From an uncultured Lachnospiraceae bacterium (GTDB taxonomy: Bacteria > Bacillota > Clostridia > Lachnospirales > Lachnospiraceae): DNA of 32,159 bases. Shown here piece by piece: positions 24,080-32,159 of the stretch; within the stretch, counting starts at the first letter, position 1, and the number at the start of each line of letters is the position of its first letter. The translations under genes and the position numbers were made by a program. The notes below the pieces were generated by a model that was not told the DNA's origin, did no database searches, and saw only the letters and a list, made by a program, of their open reading frames with translations. Location: the NCBI GenBank assembly GCA_949051815.1, contig CARQVR010000036.1:1-32159 (forward strand), in the 5' to 3' direction.

Positions 24080-24560
24080 GGTAGTGGTAAACACAACGCC
24101 GCTTATAGCATTGAGTCATGTGGGGCAGCTTGAGTTGCTAAAAAGGATGTATGATGAAATTATCATTCCAGAGGCAGTATATGAGGAACTGTCTATAAAA
24201 ACGGAATCTGTTTGTAAGAAAGAGGTTGATAATTCTCTTGACTGGATTCGGGTGGAAAGAATTAAAAACCAGATGGCAAAAGATATGTATAAAACGCAGT
24301 TGCATGACGGTGAGGTCGAAGTGATGATCTTAGCCAAAGAGACGAGCGCGGATGTTGTTATCATAGATGACGCGAATGCCAAGAAATATGCAAAATATTT
24401 AAAGTTGCCGGTGACGGGGACATTGGGGGTGTTGTTACGGGCAAAACAGCAAGGTCACATTGACAGATTAGAACCGATTTTGCGGCAAATGATAGAAAAG
24501 GGGATCTATATTTCTGCAAATTTAGTTGAAATGTGTCTGAAACAGGTAGGAGAGATTTAG
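24072..24560 (+). CDS. DUF3368 PIN-like protein, probable toxin
   Basis: A 162-residue protein of the DUF3368 branch of the PIN nuclease fold. The N-terminal motif is VVNTTPLIALSHVGQLELL, with Asn where classical PIN toxins have the first Asp. Acidic positions follow in HDGEVEVMILA and VVIIDDANAKKYA, and VTGTLGVLLRAKQQGHI closes the family pattern. The gene is fused in translation to the UPF0175 gene by an 8 nt overlap. If active it would cleave RNA; the Asn for Asp change is common in this family, so activity cannot be judged from sequence. A terminator follows at once, making this a two-gene unit. Confidence 0.78.
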   Translation: MRKVVVNTTPLIALSHVGQLELLKRMYDEIIIPEAVYEELSIKTESVCKKEVDNSLDWIRVERIKNQMAKDMYKTQLHDGEVEVMILAKETSADVVIIDDANAKKYAKYLKLPVTGTLGVLLRAKQQGHIDRLEPILRQMIEKGIYISANLVEMCLKQVGEI

Positions 24561-24575
24561 AAAGATCCTATACGA

Positions 24576-24615
24576 AAAATCCCAGCAGGAGTCGTTTCCT
24601 TACTGGGATTTTTTG
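24576..24615 (+). terminator. Intrinsic terminator after the toxin-antitoxin-like pair
   Basis: AAATCCCAG at 24577-24585 pairs with CTGGGATTT at 24603-24611, followed by more T. The remaining bases up to 24793 show no gene and no clear promoter. Confidence 0.75.
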
Positions 24616-24793
24616 TACGCGCAGGAAAAGTTATGTAAACCAAATCGACAAATTATACCATAAAATGAGCAATCCATACCAATCCTATACCACCCAAAAG
24701 ACTTTTTAAGTAAAATACACTCACATGGAGCTGCAGTTATATTTTTACTGCGGCATACAGTAGTGCAAAAGTAAGTTGTGGGAGGTACTAAGT

Positions 24794-27700
24794 ATGGATC
24801 AGAAGCGTGCATGGAAAAAAGCAGTAGGGAGAAAAAGATATTTGCGCATACTGGCGGCAATACTCAGTTTTTGTGTGCTGTTTACGTCGCTCCTGTCTCT
24901 TCCGGCGTCGCTCACTGTCTTTGCGGCGTCAGAAGAGACGGATATCCCGCCAGATGATGAAAAAATACCAGGGGGGGGGTTAAACGATAACGTCGAAGAT
25001 ACCCCTTCTACGAAGCAGGAAGAAACCGAAGAATCCGGGGGGACAGAGGAACCAACTGTACCAGACAAAAATGCAGATGACACCGAAGGGGAGGAAGGCA
25101 GCGCAGGGGAAAACACGTCCCCCGAAGGGGAGGAAGAAACCGAAGAATCTGAGGAGACAGACGAAACAACTGTGCCGGACAAAGATACAGACGGCACCGG
25201 GGAGGAAGGCGGCGCAGGGGAAAACACGTCCCCCGAAGGGGAGGAAGAAACCGAAGAATCTGAGGAGACAGACGAAACAACTGTGCCGGACAAAGATACA
25301 GACGGTACCGCGGAGGAGGACGAAGAAACGGCAGATGCCGGACATGAGGAAAACGGCACAGACGCTGCGGTACAGGCTCTGCTTGCGCGGATCGACGCCC
25401 TGCCGGACGCGGAGGAATACCTGGCCGCAGAGCCGGATGTGGAGGATGAGGATGCCTACGCCGCATGGGAGGAAAAGCTGTATGAATGTGCGGAGGAAGC
25501 CCTTGCCATCATGGAGGAATACGAGACGCTGACCGAAGAACAGCAGCCGTTCATTTCCGGGGAAGAATTGGCGAAGCTGACGGCATGGACGGAGATTGCA
25601 GAGATAGCAGGGGAAAGCGCGCAGGTTATGGCGGCGGCACCTCATTTCCATGACGGCATTTCTTTCGATACCCCGCTGCCTGCAGACGGCGGGGAGCTGG
25701 CGAGCGGAAACTATTATCTGGATGATGATGTTGCTCTGAATGATAGGATCACAATACCATCCGGTGTGGTAGTAAATCTCTGCCTTAGCGGACATACGCT
25801 TCACGGTCCGGGGAACTTCTCTGCTCTTTCTTTGTACGGTACGCTGAACGTTTATGATTGCCAAGACGACGGGGTATTGAGCGGCGACAGCGCCGATGGG
25901 GTAAGGAATGCTGCTATTACTACGGGGGCGCAAGCGAATCTGGCGATTTTCAATCTCTATGGTGGTAAGATTACAGGCAGTGCTGTCAGTGTAATTTCAT
26001 GGGGGGCAGGTACATGCAATCTATACGGCGGCAGCGTTGATGGCGACAGCGTTGACGGCGGGAATTACTCTGCAATTAGCAACTACGGAACAGTCATCAT
26101 TAGCGGTGACGCTGTGGTGAGCGGTGGAACGGCTTCCTTCGACGCCTGTGCGGTTGAGAACAAAAGCGGTGCTGATCTGACCATGAAGGACAACGCGAGC
26201 ATTTCTTCCAGCGGAGGAGACGGTGTGAGAAACGAAGGCACGGTCAATCTGGAGGGCGGAACTATTACCAGCACAAAAGCGGACAGATATGGCATATGGA
26301 GTAGAGCTGCTTCTGTAAATATCAAGGGTGGTACGGTTGTCGGGGAGAAGCATGGCATCCATATGGCTCATGCAACCTTCAAACTGAACCTGACCGGCAG
26401 CCCTGCAATCATTGGTAAAACGGCGGCTCTGTATCTTAGAACTGAAAGCGGAACCACACTGGACAATGCCAAAGTGGATGCCACCGGCTATACCGGCAGT
26501 ACGCTGACGGTAAAGGAATATTACTATAATGCTTCAGGTTATATACCCGTTGAAGCCGGTTCCTATGCAATCAAGACAGGCGAGGGGAACAAAGATAAAT
26601 TTACATTGCTAGACAGCGAATGGTGGTATTCGTACAAAGACGGCGGACTATACTTGGAAAATCACACCCACAGCTATACTTATGCCGCAGAAGGCGCGGT
26701 CATTACCGAGAGCTGCACCTGCGGACATGAGGAAAAGGCAACGCTCTCCCCGCGGGGAGACGTAGGCCTGACGTATAACGGGAGTGCAATCAGGCCAGTC
26801 ACCATTACCTATAGTGATGATTGGGTGGGAACCGGCGCGAATAAGCCTGTTGACAGTCAAATAACTTATATAGATAATACGGATGCTGGAACCGCCACGG
26901 CAGAGCTGACCATTTCGAAAGAGAAGGCAAGCCTTAAGTTTACCATTTTGTCAAAAACCCTGACTGCCGATATGGTAACCATAGCTCCCGGCCCGCACGA
27001 TTACACGGGAAATGCGGTTACGCCTGTCATAGCGGTTGCGGACGGCGGCACGGCATTGGACAGCGGCCAGGATTATACAGTCAACTATAAGAATAACACG
27101 AATCCGGGGACTGCCACGGTCGAGGTTACGGGAACTGGCAATTATACCGGGACGGTAAAGAAGACTTTTACGATAGCGTGCAGGGAGCTTCCGTCCGGCA
27201 AAGATCTGACGGATTATGTCGAAATGATCTCGTTCCCGAATGCGGACGGCTGGTATCGTGCCGACATTGTCCTGACGCCGAAGGACGGCTACAGTGTGGG
27301 AAAAACGCCCGGAGATATAGGAGACAGCGTTGTCATTTCAGAGGAAACCGGGACGGATGGGGAGACAAAGACCATTTATATCAAAGACGGCGCAGGGAAT
27401 ATTTATCAGGCGCAGTTTCCTTATAAATTGGATAAAACGCCGCCTGTCACAGACCTTTCTCATATGACGGTGGAGAACGGCACAAAGGATCTGGGGAACT
27501 GGATTATCGGAAAAAAGAGCATGCGTATCAAAATACCGGCAGGGGACATTACCGACACCCCTTCCGGCATAGAGGAAGTGACTTACGAGACGGTGCCTGA
27601 CAGCGGCACGGGACAGAGCGGAACGCTCCTTGTAAAAGGCGGGTATTATGAGATTGCCCTAAATGCGGAATTTAGCGGGATTATCCGACTGACCGCCAGG

Positions 27701-30379
27701 GACAGGGCAGGCAATACCACGCAGGTCAGCCTTACGGCAGACGGCGGAAAAGTCATTGCGGAGGATTATGCGCCGATTGTTAGCATTACATTACCAAATA
27801 CCCCGAAGCCGAATGCGGACGGCTGGTACAGTGAGACCTTTGACATCACCGTGACCGTGACGGATGATAAGGACAGCGGAAATAACAATATCACTTCCGG
27901 CGGTATTGCCGAAATCAAGTGGAAGGACGGAGAAAGCGGCCCGGAGCAGACGGCATCGGGACTGCCGGGAACCACGCCGGTATACAGCAAAATAGTTAAG
28001 ATACCCGTAAACACGGATGGTACCCATACATACTATGTGCAGGCAACGGACAATGCGGGAAATGAGAGCGGGTGGCAGACGGTCACAGTCCGCATTGACA
28101 TAAGCAATCCGGAATTTAGCGGTGACGTAAGTGTCACAAAACGCACAGAGGAAGGGGCGGATATTACCTTTACCCCGTCCGAGGGCGGAAAGGCATACTG
28201 GATTGTGTCAGATACCGGTACAGCGCCGGGTGCACAGGACGTCATTGCGGGCGCGCAGGGCGGCGCAGAAAAAGGCGGTGTCAGAGACGTTACGGGCAGT
28301 ACGCCGGATACCTTTACCGTCACAGGGCTTATCCCCGGGGAGAAGCATACGGTCTATGTGGTGCTGGAGGATGCCGCAGGCAACCTGTCCGTGGTAAAGG
28401 AAGTAACGTTTACCACCCTGCAGAAAGCGCCGGAGATTACGCTTCGTGACCTTGCCATAGATTATGAGAAAGAAACCGTAAAACTGCCAGACAGTTTCGG
28501 GGATGCAGAGGTTTACACCGATCCGGACGACCCAGCGGGAAGTATGATACAGCCGGAAACAGACGGTTCCCTGCCGGTGGAACCGGGCACGCCTGTTTAT
28601 ATCCGTTATCCCGAAAAGACGGAGAACGGGGAGATAACCCCGGCAAGCGGCGGTACAAAAATCGACATTCCGGAAAGACCCGCCGCGCCCGCGCCCAAAA
28701 AGACGGCAGTGACAGACACGACCGTGACGGTGACGGATCCGGCAGCAGGGGAAGAATATATCCTTGTGGAAAAAGGGAGCCTGCCGGAAGGCGCGGAACC
28801 TGACTGGGACGATGCAGACAAGGTAAATGAGACGGGGGTATTTACGGGACTTGACCCTAATAAGGAGTATGAGCTGTATGTGAGGAAGAAAGCGACCGGG
28901 GATCATTTTGCCTCCGGGTCTGCAAAGACGGACGTGCGGACTTATGTGACGATAGAAGAATCGAATGTTACAGGCGAAGGCGCAGGGCAGCCAGGCAATA
29001 TCGCGCCAACGCCGGATACGCCCGACCGGGATGGAGACACAGTGACCTATACGGGAACTTACGGGGAAGAATATACGCCGGTCATTATAGTGGACGGAAA
29101 GGAGATCGTGCCCGGAGAGGGTACGCCCGGTTCGGAAATGACGTGGAATGGGAACGGTGGAGCGTGGGAGTATACCTATGAGATACCGGACGGCGCATCA
29201 AACGTACAGATTACCGTGGAGTTTCGGAAGCGTGTCGTTACCGGGATTGCGGCAGCGCCGGACAGCCTGATAATCTATGCGGATGATGCCGCAAACGGGA
29301 GCGTGGAAGCGCTTACCGCATACCTGAAAGACCACTGTAACGTACAGACAGTCTATGACAACCGGACAAAGGGAATCTTGCAGGAGGCGGTGTCCTTTAA
29401 CACCGCAGACAGTTTTGTACAAAAGGGCGCGGCATATCATTATACGGTTTCCGCCGGGGGAATGACATGTACAGCCACCCTGACGGTACAGCAGTTGAAC
29501 GCATCCGTACAAAACCCGGACACACTCACGAAGAAACGCAAAAGCGGCGGCTACACGGCGCAGGAAGTGGGTGCATGGCTTCCCGCACAGGTCACGGTTA
29601 CCTACACGGGGACAGGCTATACGGCGAGGACGGAAACACGGGCGGTCACATGGGACACAAGCGCCGTGGGAGAGGATTTTGGCGTGGTGTCAGGTGAAAA
29701 AACAGTGGGCGGAACCGTGGAACTGCCTGCATGGGCAACGGGACAGAATGCTGCCAGCATTGTAATTCGCTTTAAAGATAAAAAACCGTCGTCCGGCGGC
29801 GGAAGCAATGGCGGCAGCGGTCATAACGGCGGCAGTGAAAACAGTGGTGAAGACAGCAGCGGCAGCAGTGGTGAAAGCGAAAACAGCGGCAGCAGCATTG
29901 CACCGGGGAACGGAAAAAATCCCGGCAGACCGGCAGTCACACCGCCACTGGCGACAGTCGCGCCGCCAAAAGATGCAGCGCGGATAAACCTTTCCAAAGA
30001 GTCACAGCCGACAGCAAGGGCGGACACGCCGGACAGCCGGCAGGAGGATGAGAACGGACAGGGAAACGCTGCATCGCCGCAGAAGGAAGGAAACCTGTCC
30101 GAAGCGGAGAAAGAACAGCCGGGGCAGGACGGAGAGCGGGCAGCACTTTCGTCCGCAGATGACGGAAAGATTGAGGTATCCGGCGGGGTCACAGAGGGGC
30201 AGTCGGGATCAGAGCAAGCATCAAAATGCGCGCTCTGCCATATCTGCCCGACTTTCCTGGGCGTCTGTTATTTTGTATGGCTGATTCTGATTGCGGCGGC
30301 GGTGACTGCGGCAATTGTGGTGATTGTGGTTCTGAAACGGAAAAAAGAGACGGTCGGATCAGATAAGAGCAGGGAATAA
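24794..30379 (+). CDS. Giant cell-surface protein with acidic repeats, beta-helix-like and Ig/FN3-like modules
   Basis: An 1861-residue exported protein. The signal peptide ends near FAASEETD. Acidic Glu/Thr-rich sequence up to about residue 190 contains a 37-residue unit repeated twice almost exactly. A helical segment (about 195-285) leads to a repeated strand-rich region (about 286-615; LYGGKITGSAVSVI, NLEGGTITSTKADRYGIWS) typical of right-handed beta-helices. A HTHSYTYA...CTCGHEEKATL segment follows at about 623-650. Then come several Ig-like and fibronectin III-like modules to about 1660, a Gly/Ser/Asn-rich stalk, and a C-terminal anchor: CALCHICPTFLGVC (Cys1812, 1815, 1818, 1825), a membrane helix and a KRKK tail. 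There is no LPXTG motif. ATG 24794 is chosen for its GGAGG; TTG 24776 is unlikely. It is probably an adhesin or glycan-contact protein; no catalytic residues were recognised. Confidence 0.82.
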   Translation: MDQKRAWKKAVGRKRYLRILAAILSFCVLFTSLLSLPASLTVFAASEETDIPPDDEKIPGGGLNDNVEDTPSTKQEETEESGGTEEPTVPDKNADDTEGEEGSAGENTSPEGEEETEESEETDETTVPDKDTDGTGEEGGAGENTSPEGEEETEESEETDETTVPDKDTDGTAEEDEETADAGHEENGTDAAVQALLARIDALPDAEEYLAAEPDVEDEDAYAAWEEKLYECAEEALAIMEEYETLTEEQQPFISGEELAKLTAWTEIAEIAGESAQVMAAAPHFHDGISFDTPLPADGGELASGNYYLDDDVALNDRITIPSGVVVNLCLSGHTLHGPGNFSALSLYGTLNVYDCQDDGVLSGDSADGVRNAAITTGAQANLAIFNLYGGKITGSAVSVISWGAGTCNLYGGSVDGDSVDGGNYSAISNYGTVIISGDAVVSGGTASFDACAVENKSGADLTMKDNASISSSGGDGVRNEGTVNLEGGTITSTKADRYGIWSRAASVNIKGGTVVGEKHGIHMAHATFKLNLTGSPAIIGKTAALYLRTESGTTLDNAKVDATGYTGSTLTVKEYYYNASGYIPVEAGSYAIKTGEGNKDKFTLLDSEWWYSYKDGGLYLENHTHSYTYAAEGAVITESCTCGHEEKATLSPRGDVGLTYNGSAIRPVTITYSDDWVGTGANKPVDSQITYIDNTDAGTATAELTISKEKASLKFTILSKTLTADMVTIAPGPHDYTGNAVTPVIAVADGGTALDSGQDYTVNYKNNTNPGTATVEVTGTGNYTGTVKKTFTIACRELPSGKDLTDYVEMISFPNADGWYRADIVLTPKDGYSVGKTPGDIGDSVVISEETGTDGETKTIYIKDGAGNIYQAQFPYKLDKTPPVTDLSHMTVENGTKDLGNWIIGKKSMRIKIPAGDITDTPSGIEEVTYETVPDSGTGQSGTLLVKGGYYEIALNAEFSGIIRLTARDRAGNTTQVSLTADGGKVIAEDYAPIVSITLPNTPKPNADGWYSETFDITVTVTDDKDSGNNNITSGGIAEIKWKDGESGPEQTASGLPGTTPVYSKIVKIPVNTDGTHTYYVQATDNAGNESGWQTVTVRIDISNPEFSGDVSVTKRTEEGADITFTPSEGGKAYWIVSDTGTAPGAQDVIAGAQGGAEKGGVRDVTGSTPDTFTVTGLIPGEKHTVYVVLEDAAGNLSVVKEVTFTTLQKAPEITLRDLAIDYEKETVKLPDSFGDAEVYTDPDDPAGSMIQPETDGSLPVEPGTPVYIRYPEKTENGEITPASGGTKIDIPERPAAPAPKKTAVTDTTVTVTDPAAGEEYILVEKGSLPEGAEPDWDDADKVNETGVFTGLDPNKEYELYVRKKATGDHFASGSAKTDVRTYVTIEESNVTGEGAGQPGNIAPTPDTPDRDGDTVTYTGTYGEEYTPVIIVDGKEIVPGEGTPGSEMTWNGNGGAWEYTYEIPDGASNVQITVEFRKRVVTGIAAAPDSLIIYADDAANGSVEALTAYLKDHCNVQTVYDNRTKGILQEAVSFNTADSFVQKGAAYHYTVSAGGMTCTATLTVQQLNASVQNPDTLTKKRKSGGYTAQEVGAWLPAQVTVTYTGTGYTARTETRAVTWDTSAVGEDFGVVSGEKTVGGTVELPAWATGQNAASIVIRFKDKKPSSGGGSNGGSGHNGGSENSGEDSSGSSGESENSGSSIAPGNGKNPGRPAVTPPLATVAPPKDAARINLSKESQPTARADTPDSRQEDENGQGNAASPQKEGNLSEAEKEQPGQDGERAALSSADDGKIEVSGGVTEGQSGSEQASKCALCHICPTFLGVCYFVWLILIAAAVTAAIVVIVVLKRKKETVGSDKSRE
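25090..25311 (+). repeat. 111-bp tandem repeat, two near-identical units, inside the surface-protein gene
   Basis: Two adjacent units (25090-25200 and 25201-25311) encode the same 37-residue acidic block, including PEGEEETEESEETDETTVPD. The DNA of the two is almost identical, not only the protein. A more diverged partial unit precedes them at about 25015-25089. Unit number could change by slippage or recombination. Confidence 0.8.
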
Positions 30380-30392
30380 CCAAATAGTAACC

Positions 30393-30432
30393 GGGGGCGT
30401 AAGTCTGTGACAGATGGCTTATGCCCCTTTTT
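30393..30432 (+). terminator. Intrinsic terminator after the surface-protein gene
   Basis: GGGGCGTAAG pairs with CTTATGCCCC (near 30395-30404 and 30418-30427), followed by six T. The stem is GC-rich and strong. Confidence 0.8.
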
Positions 30433-30523
30433 TATGCACATGTCTTTGAAAGCTGTTCATGAGGATATTCGTAGAACCGCCGTTTTGTGGATAAAGCTGC
30501 GGAAACGCAGGAAAGTAATTTCC

Positions 30524-30552
30524 TTGCCGTTTTTTTTGCTGCGTGGTAATAT
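30524..30552 (+). promoter_or_regulatory. Promoter of the ABC-2 exporter genes
   Basis: TTGCCG at 30524-30529 and TAATAT at 30547-30552 are 17 nt apart; GGAGG and the ATG at 30574 follow about 10-20 nt later, so the leader is very short. Confidence 0.45.
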
Positions 30553-30573
30553 GGATATTCGGAGGAAAACCCA

Positions 30574-31365
30574 ATGATTACTGTGGAGCATGTATGCAAA
30601 TCCTATAAAATTGCAAAGAGAAACGCGGGATTCGGCGAGGCTTTTAAAGCGCTGTTTCGCCGGGAGTATGAGGTGATCCATGCGCTTTCTGACGTTTCCT
30701 TTCAGATCCGCGACGGAGAGATGGTGGGCTATATCGGACCAAACGGCGCGGGAAAAAGCTCCACCATCAAAATTTTGAGCGGTATCCTGACGCCGGATAG
30801 CGGCACTGTGATGGTGGATGGCAGAATCCCGCACAAAAACCGAATGGAACATGTGAAAGGAATCGGCGTTGTGTTCGGGCAGCGGTCGCAGCTCTGGTGG
30901 GATGTCCCTGTGATCGATTCCTTTGAGTTGTTGAAAGATATTTATTCGATTCCAAAAGCAGCTTACCGTAACAATCTGGAAGAACTGACGGAGCTGCTGA
31001 ATCTGACGGAGCTGCTGCGCTCCCCCGTAAGGCAGTTGTCTTTGGGGCAGAGGATGCGGTGTGAGATTGCGGCTTCCCTGCTGCACAGCCCGCGCATTTT
31101 ATTTTTGGATGAGCCTACCATCGGACTGGATGCGGTTTCCAAAATCGCCGTTCGGGAATTTATAAAAAAACAGAACGAACTGCATAAAACGACGGTGATT
31201 CTGACGACGCACGATATGCAGGATATAGAGGCGCTGTCTCAGCGAATCATTCTGATTGGAAAAGGAAAGATTTTGCTGGACGGGACGCTGGAGGATATTA
31301 AGAGGGGCGATGCGGGCATTGACGAGACGGTGGCCGGGCTTTACCGGGCCTATGACATAGAGTAG
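30574..31365 (+). CDS. ABC-2 type exporter ATP-binding protein
   Basis: A 263-residue cytoplasmic ATPase. Walker A is GPNGAGKS at residues 55-62, the signature is LSLGQRMRCEIAASLL, and Walker B is ILFLDEPTIGLD, followed by an H-loop in LTTHDM. The insertion between the first strand and Walker A (AGFGEAFKALFRREYEVIHAL) is typical of ATPases paired with DUF990-type ABC-2 permeases. GGAGG stands 9 nt before the ATG. The permease gene starts 12 nt after its stop, so the two form one export system. The exported substrate cannot be told from sequence. Confidence 0.88.
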   Translation: MITVEHVCKSYKIAKRNAGFGEAFKALFRREYEVIHALSDVSFQIRDGEMVGYIGPNGAGKSSTIKILSGILTPDSGTVMVDGRIPHKNRMEHVKGIGVVFGQRSQLWWDVPVIDSFELLKDIYSIPKAAYRNNLEELTELLNLTELLRSPVRQLSLGQRMRCEIAASLLHSPRILFLDEPTIGLDAVSKIAVREFIKKQNELHKTTVILTTHDMQDIEALSQRIILIGKGKILLDGTLEDIKRGDAGIDETVAGLYRAYDIE

Positions 31366-31377
31366 CGTGAGAAATGA

Positions 31378-32159
31378 ATGGAGATGATGATGCACAAATA
31401 TTTATCCTTTTTTCGGTTGAGCTTTATGCAGGGCTTACAGTACCGCACCGCCGCACTGGCCGGAATGGTGACGCAGTTTGCGTGGGGATTCCTGGAGATT
31501 ATGGTATTTCAGGCATTTTTTCAGGCGGAGCCGGGGGCATTTCCCATGACCATTTCCGCGACGGCTTCCTACATTTGGATGCAGCAGGCGTTTCTGGCAT
31601 TGTTCGCCACATGGATGATGGATAATGGTATCTTTGATGCAATAGCAAGGGGTAATATTTCCTATTCGCTGTGCAGGCCGATTAGAATTTATAATATGTG
31701 GTTTTCCCAGAGCGCGGCGGCCAGGGTTTCCCGCGCGGTGTTGCGGTGTTTCCCCATCTTGATTGTAGCAGCCTTCCTTCCGAAGCCTTACGGGATAGCA
31801 AAACCGGCGTCGGCATGGCATTTCGGATTGTTTCTGATTACATTGATACTGGGGGTGTTGGTGACGGTGGCCTTTTCCATGTTTGTGTATGTGTCCACTT
31901 TTTTTACGCTTTCGCCGCTGGGGGTACGGATTGTATTTACCTCAATGGCCGATTTTTTTGCGGGCGCAATCATTCCCCTGCCGTTTTTTCCGCCAAAGTG
32001 GCAGAGAGTTTTGGAGCTTTTGCCGTTTGCATCCATGCAGAATGTGCCTCTGCGGATTTACAGCGGCAGCATGACAGGTGCGGAGATGGAGCGGGCGGTT
32101 GTTTTGCAGGTAATCTGGCTGGCTGTGCTGATCCTGTTGGGGAGTGGTCTGTGCCGGGC
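31378..32159 (+). CDS. ABC-2 type permease, DUF990-like, cut by the window end
   Basis: The reading frame is open from the ATG at 31378 to the last base, giving about 260 residues without a stop. It begins MEMMMHKYLSFFRLSFMQGL and has several membrane segments, including ISATASYIWMQQAFLALF, ILIVAAFLPKPYGIA and TLILGVLVTVAFSMFV. The motif AGAIIPLPFFPPKWQRVLELLPFASMQNVPL is characteristic of ABC-2 permeases of this type. Four ATG codons lie close together (31378, 31384, 31387, 31390), so the exact start is uncertain. It should pair with the ATPase encoded just upstream; such systems often have a second permease gene next. Confidence 0.85.
   Translation, partial: MEMMMHKYLSFFRLSFMQGLQYRTAALAGMVTQFAWGFLEIMVFQAFFQAEPGAFPMTISATASYIWMQQAFLALFATWMMDNGIFDAIARGNISYSLCRPIRIYNMWFSQSAAARVSRAVLRCFPILIVAAFLPKPYGIAKPASAWHFGLFLITLILGVLVTVAFSMFVYVSTFFTLSPLGVRIVFTSMADFFAGAIIPLPFFPPKWQRVLELLPFASMQNVPLRIYSGSMTGAEMERAVVLQVIWLAVLILLGSGLCR

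Noticed and set aside
25086..25311. CRISPR-like array
   Set aside because: The repeated units are 111 bp, adjacent without spacers and in frame inside a coding sequence.
24799..25359. - strand Ser/Val/Pro-rich frame opposite the surface-protein repeats
   Set aside because: Its repetitive composition is produced by the acidic repeat on the + strand; there is no start signal.
30227..30379. LPXTG sortase signal
   Set aside because: No LPXTG-like motif precedes the hydrophobic helix; the Cys-rich sequence is there instead.
30508..30537. Terminator upstream of the ABC-2 ATPase gene
   Set aside because: A weak hairpin (GGAAA/TTTCC) before eight T overlaps the -35 box, but the stem is short and interrupted; the strong terminator at 30393-30432 already ends the previous gene.

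Overview
The window reads as chromosomal DNA from a gut-type member of the Clostridia, most likely a Lachnospiraceae species. The basis is the set of protein families (a large acyl-CoA dehydratase activase fusion, a membrane-bound trigger-factor-like isomerase, an Rpn-type PD-(D/E)XK protein, a T-box controlled amino-acid ABC transporter, a huge acidic surface protein). Base composition is intermediate by eye, promoters are of the TTGACA-17-TATAAT type, and AGGAGG ribosome binding sites are strong. No rRNA, tRNA, CRISPR array, phage module or complete insertion sequence was seen.

Left part (1-8731, all + strand): a GH3-family acyl-adenylating enzyme, an RsmF-like rRNA m5C methyltransferase, an MBOAT O-acyltransferase followed by a membrane-anchored SGNH esterase (probably one surface O-acetylation unit), then a RluF-type pseudouridine synthase overlapping a divergent NAD-dependent DNA ligase. 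An intrinsic terminator closes this block. Middle-left (8732-12969): an Rpn-family nuclease gene with a damaged or very unusual start, a membrane-anchored trigger-factor-like PPIase, metA on the - strand, and a small unknown gene with an excellent promoter. Convergent units are separated by bidirectional terminators.

Centre (12970-19890): a 1413-residue double activase plus dehydratase-like fusion (- strand), then + strand genes for a rhomboid-like membrane protein with a zinc-ribbon tail, a sigma-70-like protein that lacks region 4, and a small unknown protein. After these comes a very short promoter-to-terminator unit that could be a small RNA.

Right-centre (19891-23522): a three-gene ABC transporter operon on the - strand (substrate-binding lipoprotein, permease, ATPase), preceded by a T-box riboswitch whose specifier triplet reads UGG (Trp). 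The coding part of the operon is bracketed by two inverted copies of a ~130 bp palindromic-ended repeat. One copy sits between the T-box terminator and the first gene; the other starts 3 nt after the last stop codon. This arrangement is the most unusual feature of the window.

Right part (23523-32159): a decayed CPBP-family gene, a UPF0175/DUF3368 toxin-antitoxin-like pair, a gene for an 1861-residue cell-surface protein with acidic 37-residue repeats, a beta-helix-like region, Ig/FN3-like modules and a cysteine-rich C-terminal membrane anchor, and finally an ABC-2 type exporter whose permease runs off the end of the window.
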